Positions 10,263 to 18,643 of a stretch of 64,000 nt of DNA are shown piece after piece; the stretch's first letter is position 1, and each line of letters starts with the position of its first letter. Below the pieces are notes generated by a model. That model was not told the DNA's origin. It made no database searches and saw only the letters and a list, made by a program, of their open reading frames with translations. The translations under genes and the position numbers were made by a program. The DNA is from Bryoerythrophyllum caledonicum (lineage: Eukaryota > Streptophyta > Bryopsida > Pottiales > Pottiaceae). The stretch is taken from contig OZ020519.1 of NCBI GenBank assembly GCA_963971425.1, positions 14,834,028 to 14,898,027 on the forward strand, given 5' to 3'.

Positions 10263-12854
10263 TTATCCATGTATGATTGGGGAGTTCCGGGGGGGGGGTG
10301 GAGCAGGAATTTGGGTGTGGTTTAAAGCTAGTGGTTCGTTACATATGGGATGGTTGCACCATTGCGGGTTGTTTTTTACGATTCTAATAGTTTTATGTAT
10401 TATATGGTATGTGGTTAGGTGTTGATTCCATATTTTTGAGAGTTTACAGGGTAAATAACCTCCTTGTTGTAATGTTCGGTATGTCATTTGTGGTATTGGT
10501 TGGGCTTTGCAAGTTTGTTCTACTATATCGGAGATATTGTTGATGAGTGTATCTAGGGTGTGGCATGTTTCATTCCATTGTATTTGAGAGAGTTGATTAT
10601 TATTTTTGAGTATGTTTATGAGAGAGTCAATTTGTATGAAATTTTCTTCAAAGAACTTTGTGTTAAATTTTTCTAAGTTATCTATTGGGATGGGGTTAAG
10701 TATACGTATAGTAGTATTATTTGTGTTTATAGGAGTACGACTTATTAATGTGTTATTTGGGATGTGGAGTTGTATGGGCGAGTGATCCGAGTTGAGGATA
10801 ATGTCTTTATTTGTTGTGGAGGTGTATTGTGTATTATTATTTGTGTTTATGAAGAAGCCGTCTATTAGGCTCCAATCACTATAGTTATAGCCGCCTTGTC
10901 TAGAATATTGGATATCAGTATTTATATAGGTGAAGTTTAGGTTTTGTGTGAAGTGTTGCCATTGGTAATCTATGGCTTGAGGGGGGGTGTTATGAGTTCC
11001 ATTTTGTCTACCAATTAATGCTATGTCTCTATTGAAGTCTCCACATATCAAGTAAGTGTGGTTTGGATTTAAATTCATTTGGGATGTTATATTGTTTTGT
11101 ATGTCTATGATAAATCTTATATCTTTGGGATGGGATGGCATATACATATGAAAGATTATCCATGGTTGTAGTGGTTGATTAGTAATTATAATTATTTGGA
11201 GGTAGGGGGATATGTGCATTGGGGTAGGAATTTTTTTGATGTTGCCCGGGAAGGCATATTTTTTGTGTACTAGTGCAAGGAGGCCACCGCGGCCCGGTGT
11301 GTATGGTCGCCGTTGTAGGATGCATCTTGTTAGTGCATGTGTGTTGTTAAATATGAGTTTATAGTCTTGGAATGTGTTTTGTATGTATTTTATAGATTTT
11401 GTGCCTGATATTTTTGTTTCTTGAATGGTTATTAGGGCCGGTGGTGTTTCTGTATATGTGGTCAGAGTTTTTAAGCTAGGGAGGGCGGTGTTTAGAGATG
11501 ATGCATTCCATGTAATGATGTTTGTATTGTCGTTGTTTGTGCTAGTGTTTTGGTTTTGTGGAGGAAGGGCGAGGGGGGTAGGGGGTGGGTGGGTATATTC
11601 TATTATGGGGTCGAAACATTTTAGTGTCTCGTTAATTAGGTTGTTAGGAAGGTGTGGAAATTTTTGTTTTATTATGTCGTTTGAGGGTGGTATGGTTTGG
11701 CTATGTATAAAGTTGTATATTTCTTTGTGTATTGAGTTCCCGTGATTTATGATATTTTGATTTTCTTCAAGAAATTTTGTAAATGGGTGTGGGATATGGA
11801 TATGTCTTTCCGGTGGATTTTGTAAATTTGATAAGGTTTGTAGTAGTGTGTCTGTCCATGTAGTTGTATTTGAGTTTTGTGGGTTTAAAAGATTGTTACA
11901 TTCGTTTATGTTTGGATGGGTGGTTACTACTAGAGCATATAAAATGTGTGTTGGTGGATGGGTATTTTGTTGTTGTATGTATTGGGCAATATTTGGGTGT
12001 GTGGTGTTGTATAAATGATGTAGTGCATGTGTTGTTTTTAAGAGGGGTGCAAATGTTTGGGCAATGTGTTTATATTCCGGATGCAATTTTATGGTATTTG
12101 GTATAAAGTATATTTTAGCATTTTTCTTATGTGATGCGGGATGTGTTTTTAATATGTTAGGCATTGGCCCTGGGTTGGTTTCTATGTCTCCACCTAGGAG
12201 TAGTAGCAGTATTATGTGTTTGGATTTGGTGTTGTATTTTAGAATTTTTGTTTTTTGTGTGGATTTTGGATGTTTCTTTTTGTTTTTGAGATTGTATTTG
12301 TATGAATGTGTATGTGTGTCTTTGGTTTGGTGTATTGTTGTTTTTGTCTTTGTGTTTTTGCTAGTGAGTGCATAAATGATTTTAGGTGTTTTTGTCTTTG
12401 TGTTAATGTGTAGCATTGTGTGTTTTCTTGTGGTTATGGTGTCTATTTTCTTTTTATTGTCTATTTTGTGTGTATTGGTTTTCTTTTGGGGTTTTTTGTT
12501 GGTGTTGATGGGATTGTAGTTTTTGTCATTGGAGTATATTGTGGTCTGGGTGTTGTTGTATTTAACGGGGGTGGGGTTTGGTTGTGGGTGTGTGTATAGT
12601 TGGTGTAGTATGGTGGATTGGTGTAGTATGTTTGTGGTATATGGTGTATTGTTTTTGGGAAGTATGTGTGTGCGAGTTTGTGTGAATGGGGGGAGGAGTC
12701 TAGCTTTTTGGATGATGAGTATATGTGGTAGCGTAGTTTGTGATTGGTGTTTGTCTTTGTGCAGTATTTGGATGTGTGTGTTAGGTATTAGTAGTGTTTT
12801 GTAATTTATTGTCGATGTGGTGTGAGGATGTTGATATGTGCCTTTTTTGGTCAA
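10263..12854 (-). CDS. LINE N-terminal protein, 2A-like peptide and AP endonuclease
   Basis: This is an 863-residue frame. Residues 1-210 are T-, N-, K- and H-rich with no recognised domain. A hydrophobic LLLLL run leads into GGDIETNPGP at about residues 221-230. Residues 231-440 are unassigned. Residues about 445-690 form an AP-type endonuclease: NIITWNASSL (Asn), IQETK (Glu), YLICGDFNRD (Asp), WSLIDGFF and LNSDHSPIQL (catalytic Asp-His). A gag-like CCHC knuckle was not found. The frame ends just past a run of ten G on the plus strand (10289-10298). Shifting frame there lets the reading continue into the reverse transcriptase, so a slip of that run (real or sequencing) likely explains the stop. 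Confidence 0.8.
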   Translation of the reverse strand: MTKKGTYQHPHTTSTINYKTLLIPNTHIQILHKDKHQSQTTLPHILIIQKARLLPPFTQTRTHILPKNNTPYTTNILHQSTILHQLYTHPQPNPTPVKYNNTQTTIYSNDKNYNPINTNKKPQKKTNTHKIDNKKKIDTITTRKHTMLHINTKTKTPKIIYALTSKNTKTKTTIHQTKDTHTHSYKYNLKNKKKHPKSTQKTKILKYNTKSKHIILLLLLGGDIETNPGPMPNILKTHPASHKKNAKIYFIPNTIKLHPEYKHIAQTFAPLLKTTHALHHLYNTTHPNIAQYIQQQNTHPPTHILYALVVTTHPNINECNNLLNPQNSNTTTWTDTLLQTLSNLQNPPERHIHIPHPFTKFLEENQNIINHGNSIHKEIYNFIHSQTIPPSNDIIKQKFPHLPNNLINETLKCFDPIIEYTHPPPTPLALPPQNQNTSTNNDNTNIITWNASSLNTALPSLKTLTTYTETPPALITIQETKISGTKSIKYIQNTFQDYKLIFNNTHALTRCILQRRPYTPGRGGLLALVHKKYAFPGNIKKIPTPMHISPYLQIIIITNQPLQPWIIFHMYMPSHPKDIRFIIDIQNNITSQMNLNPNHTYLICGDFNRDIALIGRQNGTHNTPPQAIDYQWQHFTQNLNFTYINTDIQYSRQGGYNYSDWSLIDGFFINTNNNTQYTSTTNKDIILNSDHSPIQLHIPNNTLISRTPINTNNTTIRILNPIPIDNLEKFNTKFFEENFIQIDSLINILKNNNQLSQIQWNETCHTLDTLINNISDIVEQTCKAQPIPQMTYRTLQQGGYLPCKLSKIWNQHLTTYHIIHKTIRIVKNNPQWCNHPICNEPLALNHTQIPAPPPPRNSPIIHG
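12165..12197 (-). other. 2A-like ribosome-skipping peptide, LGGDIETNPGP
   Basis: The peptide matches the D(V/I)ExNPGP consensus of 2A peptides, at which the ribosome skips the last Gly-Pro bond. It is preceded by the usual hydrophobic run and followed by Met. In this LINE it would split off about 229 N-terminal residues from the endonuclease-reverse transcriptase. 2A-like sequences are known from several animal and trypanosome non-LTR elements. Confidence 0.75.
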
Positions 12855-13001
12855 TTGTTTTTGTAGTGGACAAAGTTGTGATGGTATTTTTTGTTTTTTG
12901 ACATGTGGTATGTGTTTGGTAGTGGGAATTTTGGTAGTATGCCATTGCCATTGACAATGACCAAAAGTATGTATATTGTTGTGATGGTATTGATCATATA
13001 A

Positions 13002-13361
13002 CTATGTCATAAGATTTAGAGGAGCCCATGTGAGAGGTTGTGGCCTTCGCATGGGTTTATACTCATACATATGACATGTGTTTACAAGAAAATACCTATT
13101 GGGAGCTATAACAAGTTCTAGGGAGGTAGAAGGTGTAGCAAGAGTAAGGAGGGTTGTAAGTGTGTGGAGAGAGCAATAATAAGTGATTATGATGAGATAT
13201 ATCACTAACAATACTGTAGGATGGAAGGCGGAAAGGGGAGTGATAAGGTAGATATTCAAGGTAATGGAGAGAGATGCAACTACCAAGAGAAATGTAGCTA
13301 AGAATGGAGGAGTTCGGTGATCACCATGTTGTTGAAGAGTTCGTGGGCGGTCTTTGGTCAA
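13002..13361 (-). CDS. Unidentified ORF with two hydrophobic segments
   Basis: The 119-residue frame has hydrophobic stretches FLATFLLVVASLSITLNIYL and TVLLVIYLIIITYYC, which look like two membrane helices. Its start overlaps the end of the coiled-coil ORF 13321-13914 in another frame, so the two may be parts of one gene joined by splicing or broken by a shift. It lies just beyond the composition change that marks the LINE 5' end. I do not recognise a family; it may be non-coding. Confidence 0.3.
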   Translation of the reverse strand: MTKDRPRTLQQHGDHRTPPFLATFLLVVASLSITLNIYLITPLSAFHPTVLLVIYLIIITYYCSLHTLTTLLTLATPSTSLELVIAPNRYFLVNTCHMYEYKPMRRPQPLTWAPLNLMT

Positions 13362-13914
13362 TCCACATTTGACGGGTCATCCAAGGAGGGGGGGATGGCC
13401 TTTCTCGATTGAATTTGATACCCTTCATCATAGACAAAGCGGCACTCATTAGCTTCTCAACATCATCAAGTTTTGAGTATACCTCGACGTTGCGGGCGTC
13501 GGTGTATTCTCTAGTCTCCCGAATGATGTCTTTCTTGAGAGTGGATAGTTCCAAGCAGAGTTTTTCATGACCCTCCGCCACAATAGCGGCCATCTCTTCA
13601 CGCATGTTGATGCTGGGAAGGATGGTGGGGTTGATGGCGGCAACCGTGTTCACCAAGGCGGTATTTATGTCATTGAATCCCCATTTCTCCACCAAGGTAG
13701 AGGAGGGGGGGTCAATGCCATCAAGACTACGGCGGTGGGGTCGAATCTCCACTTGGTGACAACCTATGGTGAAGGTTTGGTTAAGGTATTGTCTATAGAC
13801 AATAGGATAAGCAACACCGCAATCCGTAGAAGCTCGGGCCGGTGGCAACGCGCTACCAAGTCGAAGGCTTGTGCAAGATAATTTCACAACTATCTTGCAC
13901 AAGCAATGAAGCAA
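13321..13914 (-). CDS. Unidentified ORF with coiled-coil region
   Basis: This 197-residue frame runs away from the hairpin at 13868-13903. Residues about 100-165 are rich in charged heptad-like stretches (EEMAAIVAEGHEKLCLELST, DDVEKLMSAALSMMKG), suggesting a coiled coil. The end is proline-rich and has RQMWIDQRPP. Composition is balanced, unlike the adjacent LINE. I cannot assign a function. The membrane-type ORF downstream may be its C-terminus. Confidence 0.35.
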   Translation of the reverse strand: MLHCLCKIVVKLSCTSLRLGSALPPARASTDCGVAYPIVYRQYLNQTFTIGCHQVEIRPHRRSLDGIDPPSSTLVEKWGFNDINTALVNTVAAINPTILPSINMREEMAAIVAEGHEKLCLELSTLKKDIIRETREYTDARNVEVYSKLDDVEKLMSAALSMMKGIKFNRERPSPPPWMTRQMWIDQRPPTNSSTTW

Positions 13915-14741
13915 GCGGTGTTGGTGTTATTGCCCCCATTCAAGGTCTTGTTGCTGCACAGGAAGAGGAGTGCATCCGCGCAAATGAAGTGGAGGCAACA
14001 GTGGCCGCTCTGCAGGAGACACGCTTGAAACTAGACGCCGCCTTCGACAAGATGCACGCGAAAGATGACGAAGCCAAGGATTTGCTTAATGCTGCATATA
14101 TTGCAGCATTGCAGGAGACAAAACGTCTTCTCCGTGAAGGCGCTCTTGCTGTTGAGTATGCTAAGAAAGTTGTGGAAATGGAAGAATTTTCGGCTCAGCT
14201 TGCTTCTCTGCGAGAGGCAGACGCGAAGTTTCGGGCGGAGTTGTTGCAACTGGAGTCAGATTCGGCAACGGAGCGTACAACACACGACGCGGCTATTGCA
14301 GCATTGACAAGTGCTCAAGCACAGCTTCCGAAAGCATTGTGACAATCCCTCACACTTCAAACACTGAGGCGGTTTGATTATCCAACACAATCATCTATTC
14401 TCCCTTTAGGAGTAGAAGGCAATGACACTTGTGCTTATTGTGGTTTAGGATTTGTGTGGAAAGCCGCGGTTTTGTCATCTTGTGGTTGCTTCTTGCATCC
14501 TCCATGCGTGGTGGAGCTGATGGCAGGTCAAGATTACAAGTGCAAGAGGTGCAACGATCCTCACCTTGCTTCATCATCGATTCATCTTGCAAGCCCGTGG
14601 GTGGCACAATTTGGGGGACTGATGGAGCCACACCACCATACTGAGTGTACTGTCTTCTCGAGTATCTTGCGAGCGGCCGGCAAGGATGACAACACTTGTA
14701 ATAACGCCAAAAACAAAGAGCCTGCAGCTGATTGTGATTAG
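13842..14741 (+). pseudogene. Coiled-coil plus RING-like finger ORF, one in-frame stop
   Basis: One frame runs from 13842 to 14741, interrupted only by TGA at 14340-14342. The first part (about 166 residues) is Ala/Glu/Leu-rich coiled coil with a repeated AALQET motif. After the stop the frame has CAYCGLGF, SSCGCFLHPPC and YKCKRC, a C-x2-C...C-x-C-x2-H-x2-C...C-x2-C arrangement resembling a RING or PHD half, then a Cys-poor tail. A CGA to TGA change would explain the stop. The exact start is unsure because the hairpin overlaps it. The role is unknown; a transposon accessory protein or a decayed host gene are both possible. Confidence 0.4.
13868..13903. repeat. Perfect 13-bp inverted repeat (hairpin) between divergent ORFs
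   Basis: CTTGTGCAAGATA and TATCTTGCACAAG flank a 10-nt loop. It lies inside the overlap of the starts of the minus-strand ORF (13914 leftward) and the plus-strand ORF (13842 rightward), so the two ORFs begin with mirror-image peptides (LCKI...LSCTS in both). Confidence 0.85.
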
Positions 14742-15430
14742 TCTGATTTAGCAACATCGTTGTTTATGTTGTGAACATAGTGCTAGTCTACCTTATGACA
14801 TTCACAGGCTCAATTTTCAAACTAAGGAAGTATACAACTTTCTATTAAGACTGTAATTGTTTCATTTTTGTAAATGTTGACAAACACGTTAGTTAACCTT
14901 GTTTGTGTAGATGAGTTAAAGCTTGTTTTGGTACGTGAAACAATTTGTACCTAGGCATATTAGTTTAAGGAATGGTTGTTGTAGTTGGTGAAATATATAT
15001 CTGTAGCAGCGGCAAAGAAGTTAGAAAGACTTCTCCCTAACAAGTGCTGCTGAGCAAGACGATGATGAGTTGTCAAGAATGTGTGACTAAATATGTGTCA
15101 TCAACATTCCCACCATAGCAATATGCTTTGTTTAATCAGTTTCGCTAGGACACCCTTCAAATATTTTAATGTGGATGAAGTCAAGTGGGTTGTAGTAAAA
15201 TATTCACAGTACTTTAAATTAACACGTCATAGCACTGCGTACATTGTACCTAAGCACTTGGCTACTCATTTGTGATTGGCGGAGTTTCACATTGATGCGG
15301 TACATGGTGAAAGGTGACACAATGCTTGCCAACGCATTTTACTGATGTGTTTGGTACCATCCCCGCCAAAATAGGCTGCTCAAAAATCGCTCTAGAGGGC
15401 CTCTCATTGAGCCCAAAAATTCTCTAATGA
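14742..15430. other. Intergenic, no gene seen
   Basis: The DNA is AT-rich with only short chance frames. No RNA gene, clear repeat or promoter was recognised between the RING-like ORF and the 62-bp shared tract at 15431. Confidence 0.4.
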
Positions 15431-15671
15431 CATTGTTGGGCAAGGTACCAAAAGATCTTCTTCTCCACTTAAAACTAGGGATCTTAATATTTGTGATGGT
15501 TGTGGGGCTAATATTAGTCTGTGTCCTTTGTCGTCTCTTTCCGAGAGTTTGTTGGCAGTTGACATGGATTGGTGTTTTAAACCTTATTCTCGGAGAAAAG
15601 AAATCATGATTGGTTATGCAAAATTTAAAGTCCAAGAGGCATTGCGTCTGAAGGCCCTAGGACTTGAGTAA
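15411..15671 (+). pseudogene. Short Cys-motif ORF fragment, unidentified
   Basis: A frame open from 15411 to TAA 15669-15671 reads KTRDLNICDGCGANISLC in its middle, then DMDWCFKPYSRRKEI and YAKFKVQEALRLKALGLE. The C-x2-C...C pattern and the mixed composition look protein-like, but no ATG starts it. The first 60 bp are shared with 25126-25187. It may be the end of a lost gene or a transposon gene remnant. Confidence 0.25.
15431..15492 (+). repeat. 62-bp tract shared with 25126-25187
   Basis: The two tracts differ at about two positions over 62 bp (core ACCAAAAGATCTTCTTCTCC), while the flanks are unrelated. The near identity suggests a recent copying event or a conserved transposon piece. Confidence 0.8.
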
Positions 15672-16590
15672 AATGTATCTAGTAGATAGTATGAGTACAT
15701 AGTATTATATGATGATTCTATAAGTTAGAGTTGATTATTTTAGAATCTATTGGGGAAGTTTTCTCCGTATATAGCCAGCAGTGAATTGTTTGGATTTTAT
15801 AAATAAAGTTTTCTAAGCCATTCATTTTGTTTGTGCATATTATTCTAAATGCATGTATTTTTGTATGGTGTTCTACTATTAATAATTTGTAGTCACAACC
15901 ATTGCATGTTTACTTCACTTTTGCCTTCTAGCATGCTAACACCTTTGTTTTGCCACTTGTAATTTCTAATTTTAGATTGCCATTTTTCATGAGTATTAAG
16001 TTTTGGTGAATGGTTGGTTCTCTATTGTAGTGGCGAAGATAGGTCTATCATGTAATACCACTTAAAATTAACAATGAACTTATAGTCTTTAGTTATTATT
16101 TGAAATAAAATGTAGTAGTATATACTCTCAGAGAACTGTCTTCTAATATGTGCACTCCCTAAGTTGTTGATAATTGGCCCAAATTTAGTAAATTACCTTT
16201 TATTCTAAGTTAATAATTTAAAATTTTTCCCTTACAATGTTGGGTGGACCCCTTGGAGATGTTTATCCTTATGTTGTTTATTGTATTTTGTGATTTGCAA
16301 TAACTATACACATTGTTTATAGTTCCAAAATAATAGGCTTTTAGTCTCAAAATTCACAATTTGTCTCATTTTAATGAAAATAGTGTTCTTGGGTTGTATT
16401 TTACTATTCATTTCTTTGGCCTCTCGTGCCATCAACTTGACCTAAGGTTGCCCATACATCTCTGTCACGATCAACTCAATCCTTTGCACATCATCGCTTA
16501 AAAGAGCTACATCCGGATGATTACAGCAACCAAGATATATGAGTGAAGGAAACCCCTTCTAACCAAACAAATCCCTAAACCAACAGCTAT
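15672..16590. other. AT-rich intergenic, no gene seen
   Basis: Only short frames are present. At 16340-16385 there is a relative of the palindrome found at the LINE 3' end (TTAGTCTCAAAATTCACAAT, then GTCTCATTTTAATGAA). Nothing else was recognised. Confidence 0.4.
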
Positions 16591-16900
16591 AAAATTAGAG
16601 TATATCCAACCCACTTCCATCTCACTACCACCCATTCACCTATCCATATGGAGATGTGCTACAAGTCAAAATCCCTTACATTTGGTAGGCGCTTATGGGG
16701 TACCTATTGGTGGCCACCCACTAAACATGGCAACACTTTATTAAAATTCATAACTAATTCATATGTCATCGAAAAAATATGAAATCACTTGGGTTCTATT
16801 TGTAATTCTATTGGCTATCACTAAAAAGTAAATATAAGTATTCTTTTTACTTTCCATATATGCAACTTGTTGATTATGGGGGCTTACCTCATGTCATTAC
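16590..16900 (+). repeat. Dispersed repeat family A, copy 1
   Basis: The DNA matches 25310-25630 and, less well, 31330-31640. Shared landmarks are CCACTTCCATCTCACTACC, the TTTGGTAGGCGCTTATGGGG stretch, AAACATGGCAACA and AAAAATATGAAATCACT in the same order. No coding capacity is seen, so it is probably a non-autonomous element. Confidence 0.7.
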
Positions 16901-17177
16901 GGAAGTCCTTAGATGAACAATACCGATGGAAGCCGAACCGCTTCGAAACAACTAAATCGAAGTTACATAACTGCCAATCAGAACTGAGCAATTGCAGATT
17001 TCTCAGTCTATGCTGCGCCCTGGCTCTAAGTATGTACAAGATTACAAAGGATGTAGACAACAGTTCCTGTTTTTCTCGCCAATACAACGAGACAGAAGTC
17101 TTGTTCCATACTACAGGCCGTCTGCGCTAATTTGCTTCACCGTTGTGCAATTTAACTGTAGACTAATTCAAGGGCAT

Positions 17178-17305
17178 CACTACTAGAATTAAGGAGTCTA
17201 AGCAACGTCAAAAGCAGATCCCCTAGTGTTGCTAAATGTAACTTTTTAATAAAAGTAACTTTAGCAACACCAGGATGTTGCTTAGACCCCTTAATTCTAG
17301 TAGTG
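17178..17305. mobile_element. CACTA-type MITE, 128 bp
   Basis: The element begins CACTACTAGAATTAAGG and ends with the inverse (CCTTAATTCTAGTAGTG). The terminal inverted repeats match over about 29 bp with one mismatch. A 3-bp target duplication CAT lies on both sides (17175-17177 and 17306-17308), as expected for CACTA (CMC) elements. The short internal part could fold into one long hairpin. Confidence 0.9.
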
Positions 17306-18450
17306 CATGTCTATAGCCTTTGGAACTCCCACACAACTATGCAGATCAGAATCCCTGATCCTGACCCACATGACATATTCAACTAAGTCTAGACTATGCC
17401 AAGTCCAGAAATAATGACCGTTGACATCTCCCGATGATTTGAGAAATCTCCAAATGACTCTCCCGTAATTCAACCGGAGATCTCCCGATTATGCGTTTAG
17501 TCCAAAGTCCAAAATTCCTTCAATTTTCCAGATTTAGCTAAATGATGCATTCACATGCATGTGCCAGATTGTGTCTCCTCTCTCCCTCCTGAGCTTCAAA
17601 GACTGACATACAGTAAATCAACATTTCACGATACAATCAGCATCGAAGATTCGAAGTTGGCGAGCTGGTCACATGAGTTTGTAGAGCTGCCTCTAAAATA
17701 GCTGGAATCTCCACCTGCACAATACTGTTAATCAGAACATGACGTGCGCTAAAAACCATGAGAACCCTAGTGCCCATGCATTGTAAGATTCAGAACACGC
17801 CCTAGGGTTCTTACAGAAACATACCGTAGATGTCATGCATTATAAACTCAGTTGCCAAAACCATGAAAGCGACAATGCAGAGAATGAGTAGGGCTCATAG
17901 TACTCAAAACCATGACATGAATGCACAGGATTACAGTTTATACTGCACAAAATTACGTTCGCAGGGTCGGCATGCATTGTAAACAGCAGACCTGGATGGA
18001 TGATGTCAAGCTGGCTCTGAGGGTTTGCACCCTTCCGAGCAGGTTTCTGCAGATTCACCGGTAAAGTTAACTGGGGCGGCTCGCTCCTTGAGGCGGTCGA
18101 GAGGCATGCTGGGACCCCCGACCGCGGGCCCAGCATCCCTCACACTTGTGCTCAAACCATCTCCCGGCGTGATCAGACCAATTCCCGCAACGACCATTCA
18201 CATCTGCCGCGACGATGCGCTCCCAGGGTCCGCATACCGTTGCGACAGGAGCCGGACACGACTGTCATACCTGCCGGACACGACCGTGATACGAGCTGGA
18301 CACACACACACAGACACGAGACCTTAGGGCTTAAGAGCCCCGAGATAGAGTAAAAGTAAAAGTAAAGTAAAAGTCAAGCAAACAGATTTCGCTTCCAACT
18401 GGTAGATTCTGGGTCAATCTGCCGTGACGACCACGGTCTCTCACCAGAAG
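17306..18450. other. Upstream region of the Dof-like gene
   Basis: No convincing gene was found. There are GC-rich stretches at 18050-18310, a short AAGTAAAAGTAAAAGTAAAG tract at about 18350, and no clear transposon. The last 200 bp are likely promoter. Confidence 0.4.
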
Positions 18451-18453
18451 GCG

Positions 18454-18460
18454 ATATATA
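18454..18460 (+). promoter_or_regulatory. TATA box of the Dof-like gene
   Basis: TATATAG-type sequence in GCGATATATAGGGACG lies about 190 bp before the chosen ATG, followed by a long CT-rich leader typical of plant 5' UTRs. Confidence 0.5.
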
Positions 18461-18643
18461 GGGACGAGGCTGTACACAATAATGTTAATTTCACTTTCTG
18501 CTTCTCCTCCTGCTCCTGCTCCTGCTCCCGCTCCTTTCTATACAATATTCATCGCCCACCTCCTGCTCCCTATTCCTGCTCCCATTGTCCTCCTCTTCCG
18601 CCCATTGTCCTCCTGCTACTCCCATCTGCCCCGCCCATTCATC

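Larger units (their letters stand above)
5862..12990 (-). mobile_element. APE-type LINE with RNase H and 2A-like peptide
   Basis: On the minus strand the order is: low-complexity N-terminal region, 2A-like peptide, AP-type endonuclease, reverse transcriptase (YADD), RNase H, and a terminal Cys/His finger. That is the layout of an RNase H-carrying non-LTR retrotransposon (I/LOA/Tad-like groups; the exact clade cannot be set by eye). The sense strand is very poor in G and rich in A and C, so the proteins are full of N, T, H, P, I and K. This bias stops near 12990, which I take as the 5' limit. The pol part has a 10-base G/C run, one further frame change and three in-frame stops, so the copy is probably dead but little truncated. 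No clear target-site duplication was found. Confidence 0.8.

Noticed and set aside
6316-12804. Plus-strand frames inside the LINE
   Set aside because: They are V/C/F/G-rich shadows of the A/C-biased minus-strand LINE frames and have no family features.
18482-18643. Upstream in-frame ATG for the Dof-like gene
   Set aside because: The extra 54 residues come from a CT-rich leader and are Pro/Ala low-complexity; ATG 18644 has the better context.
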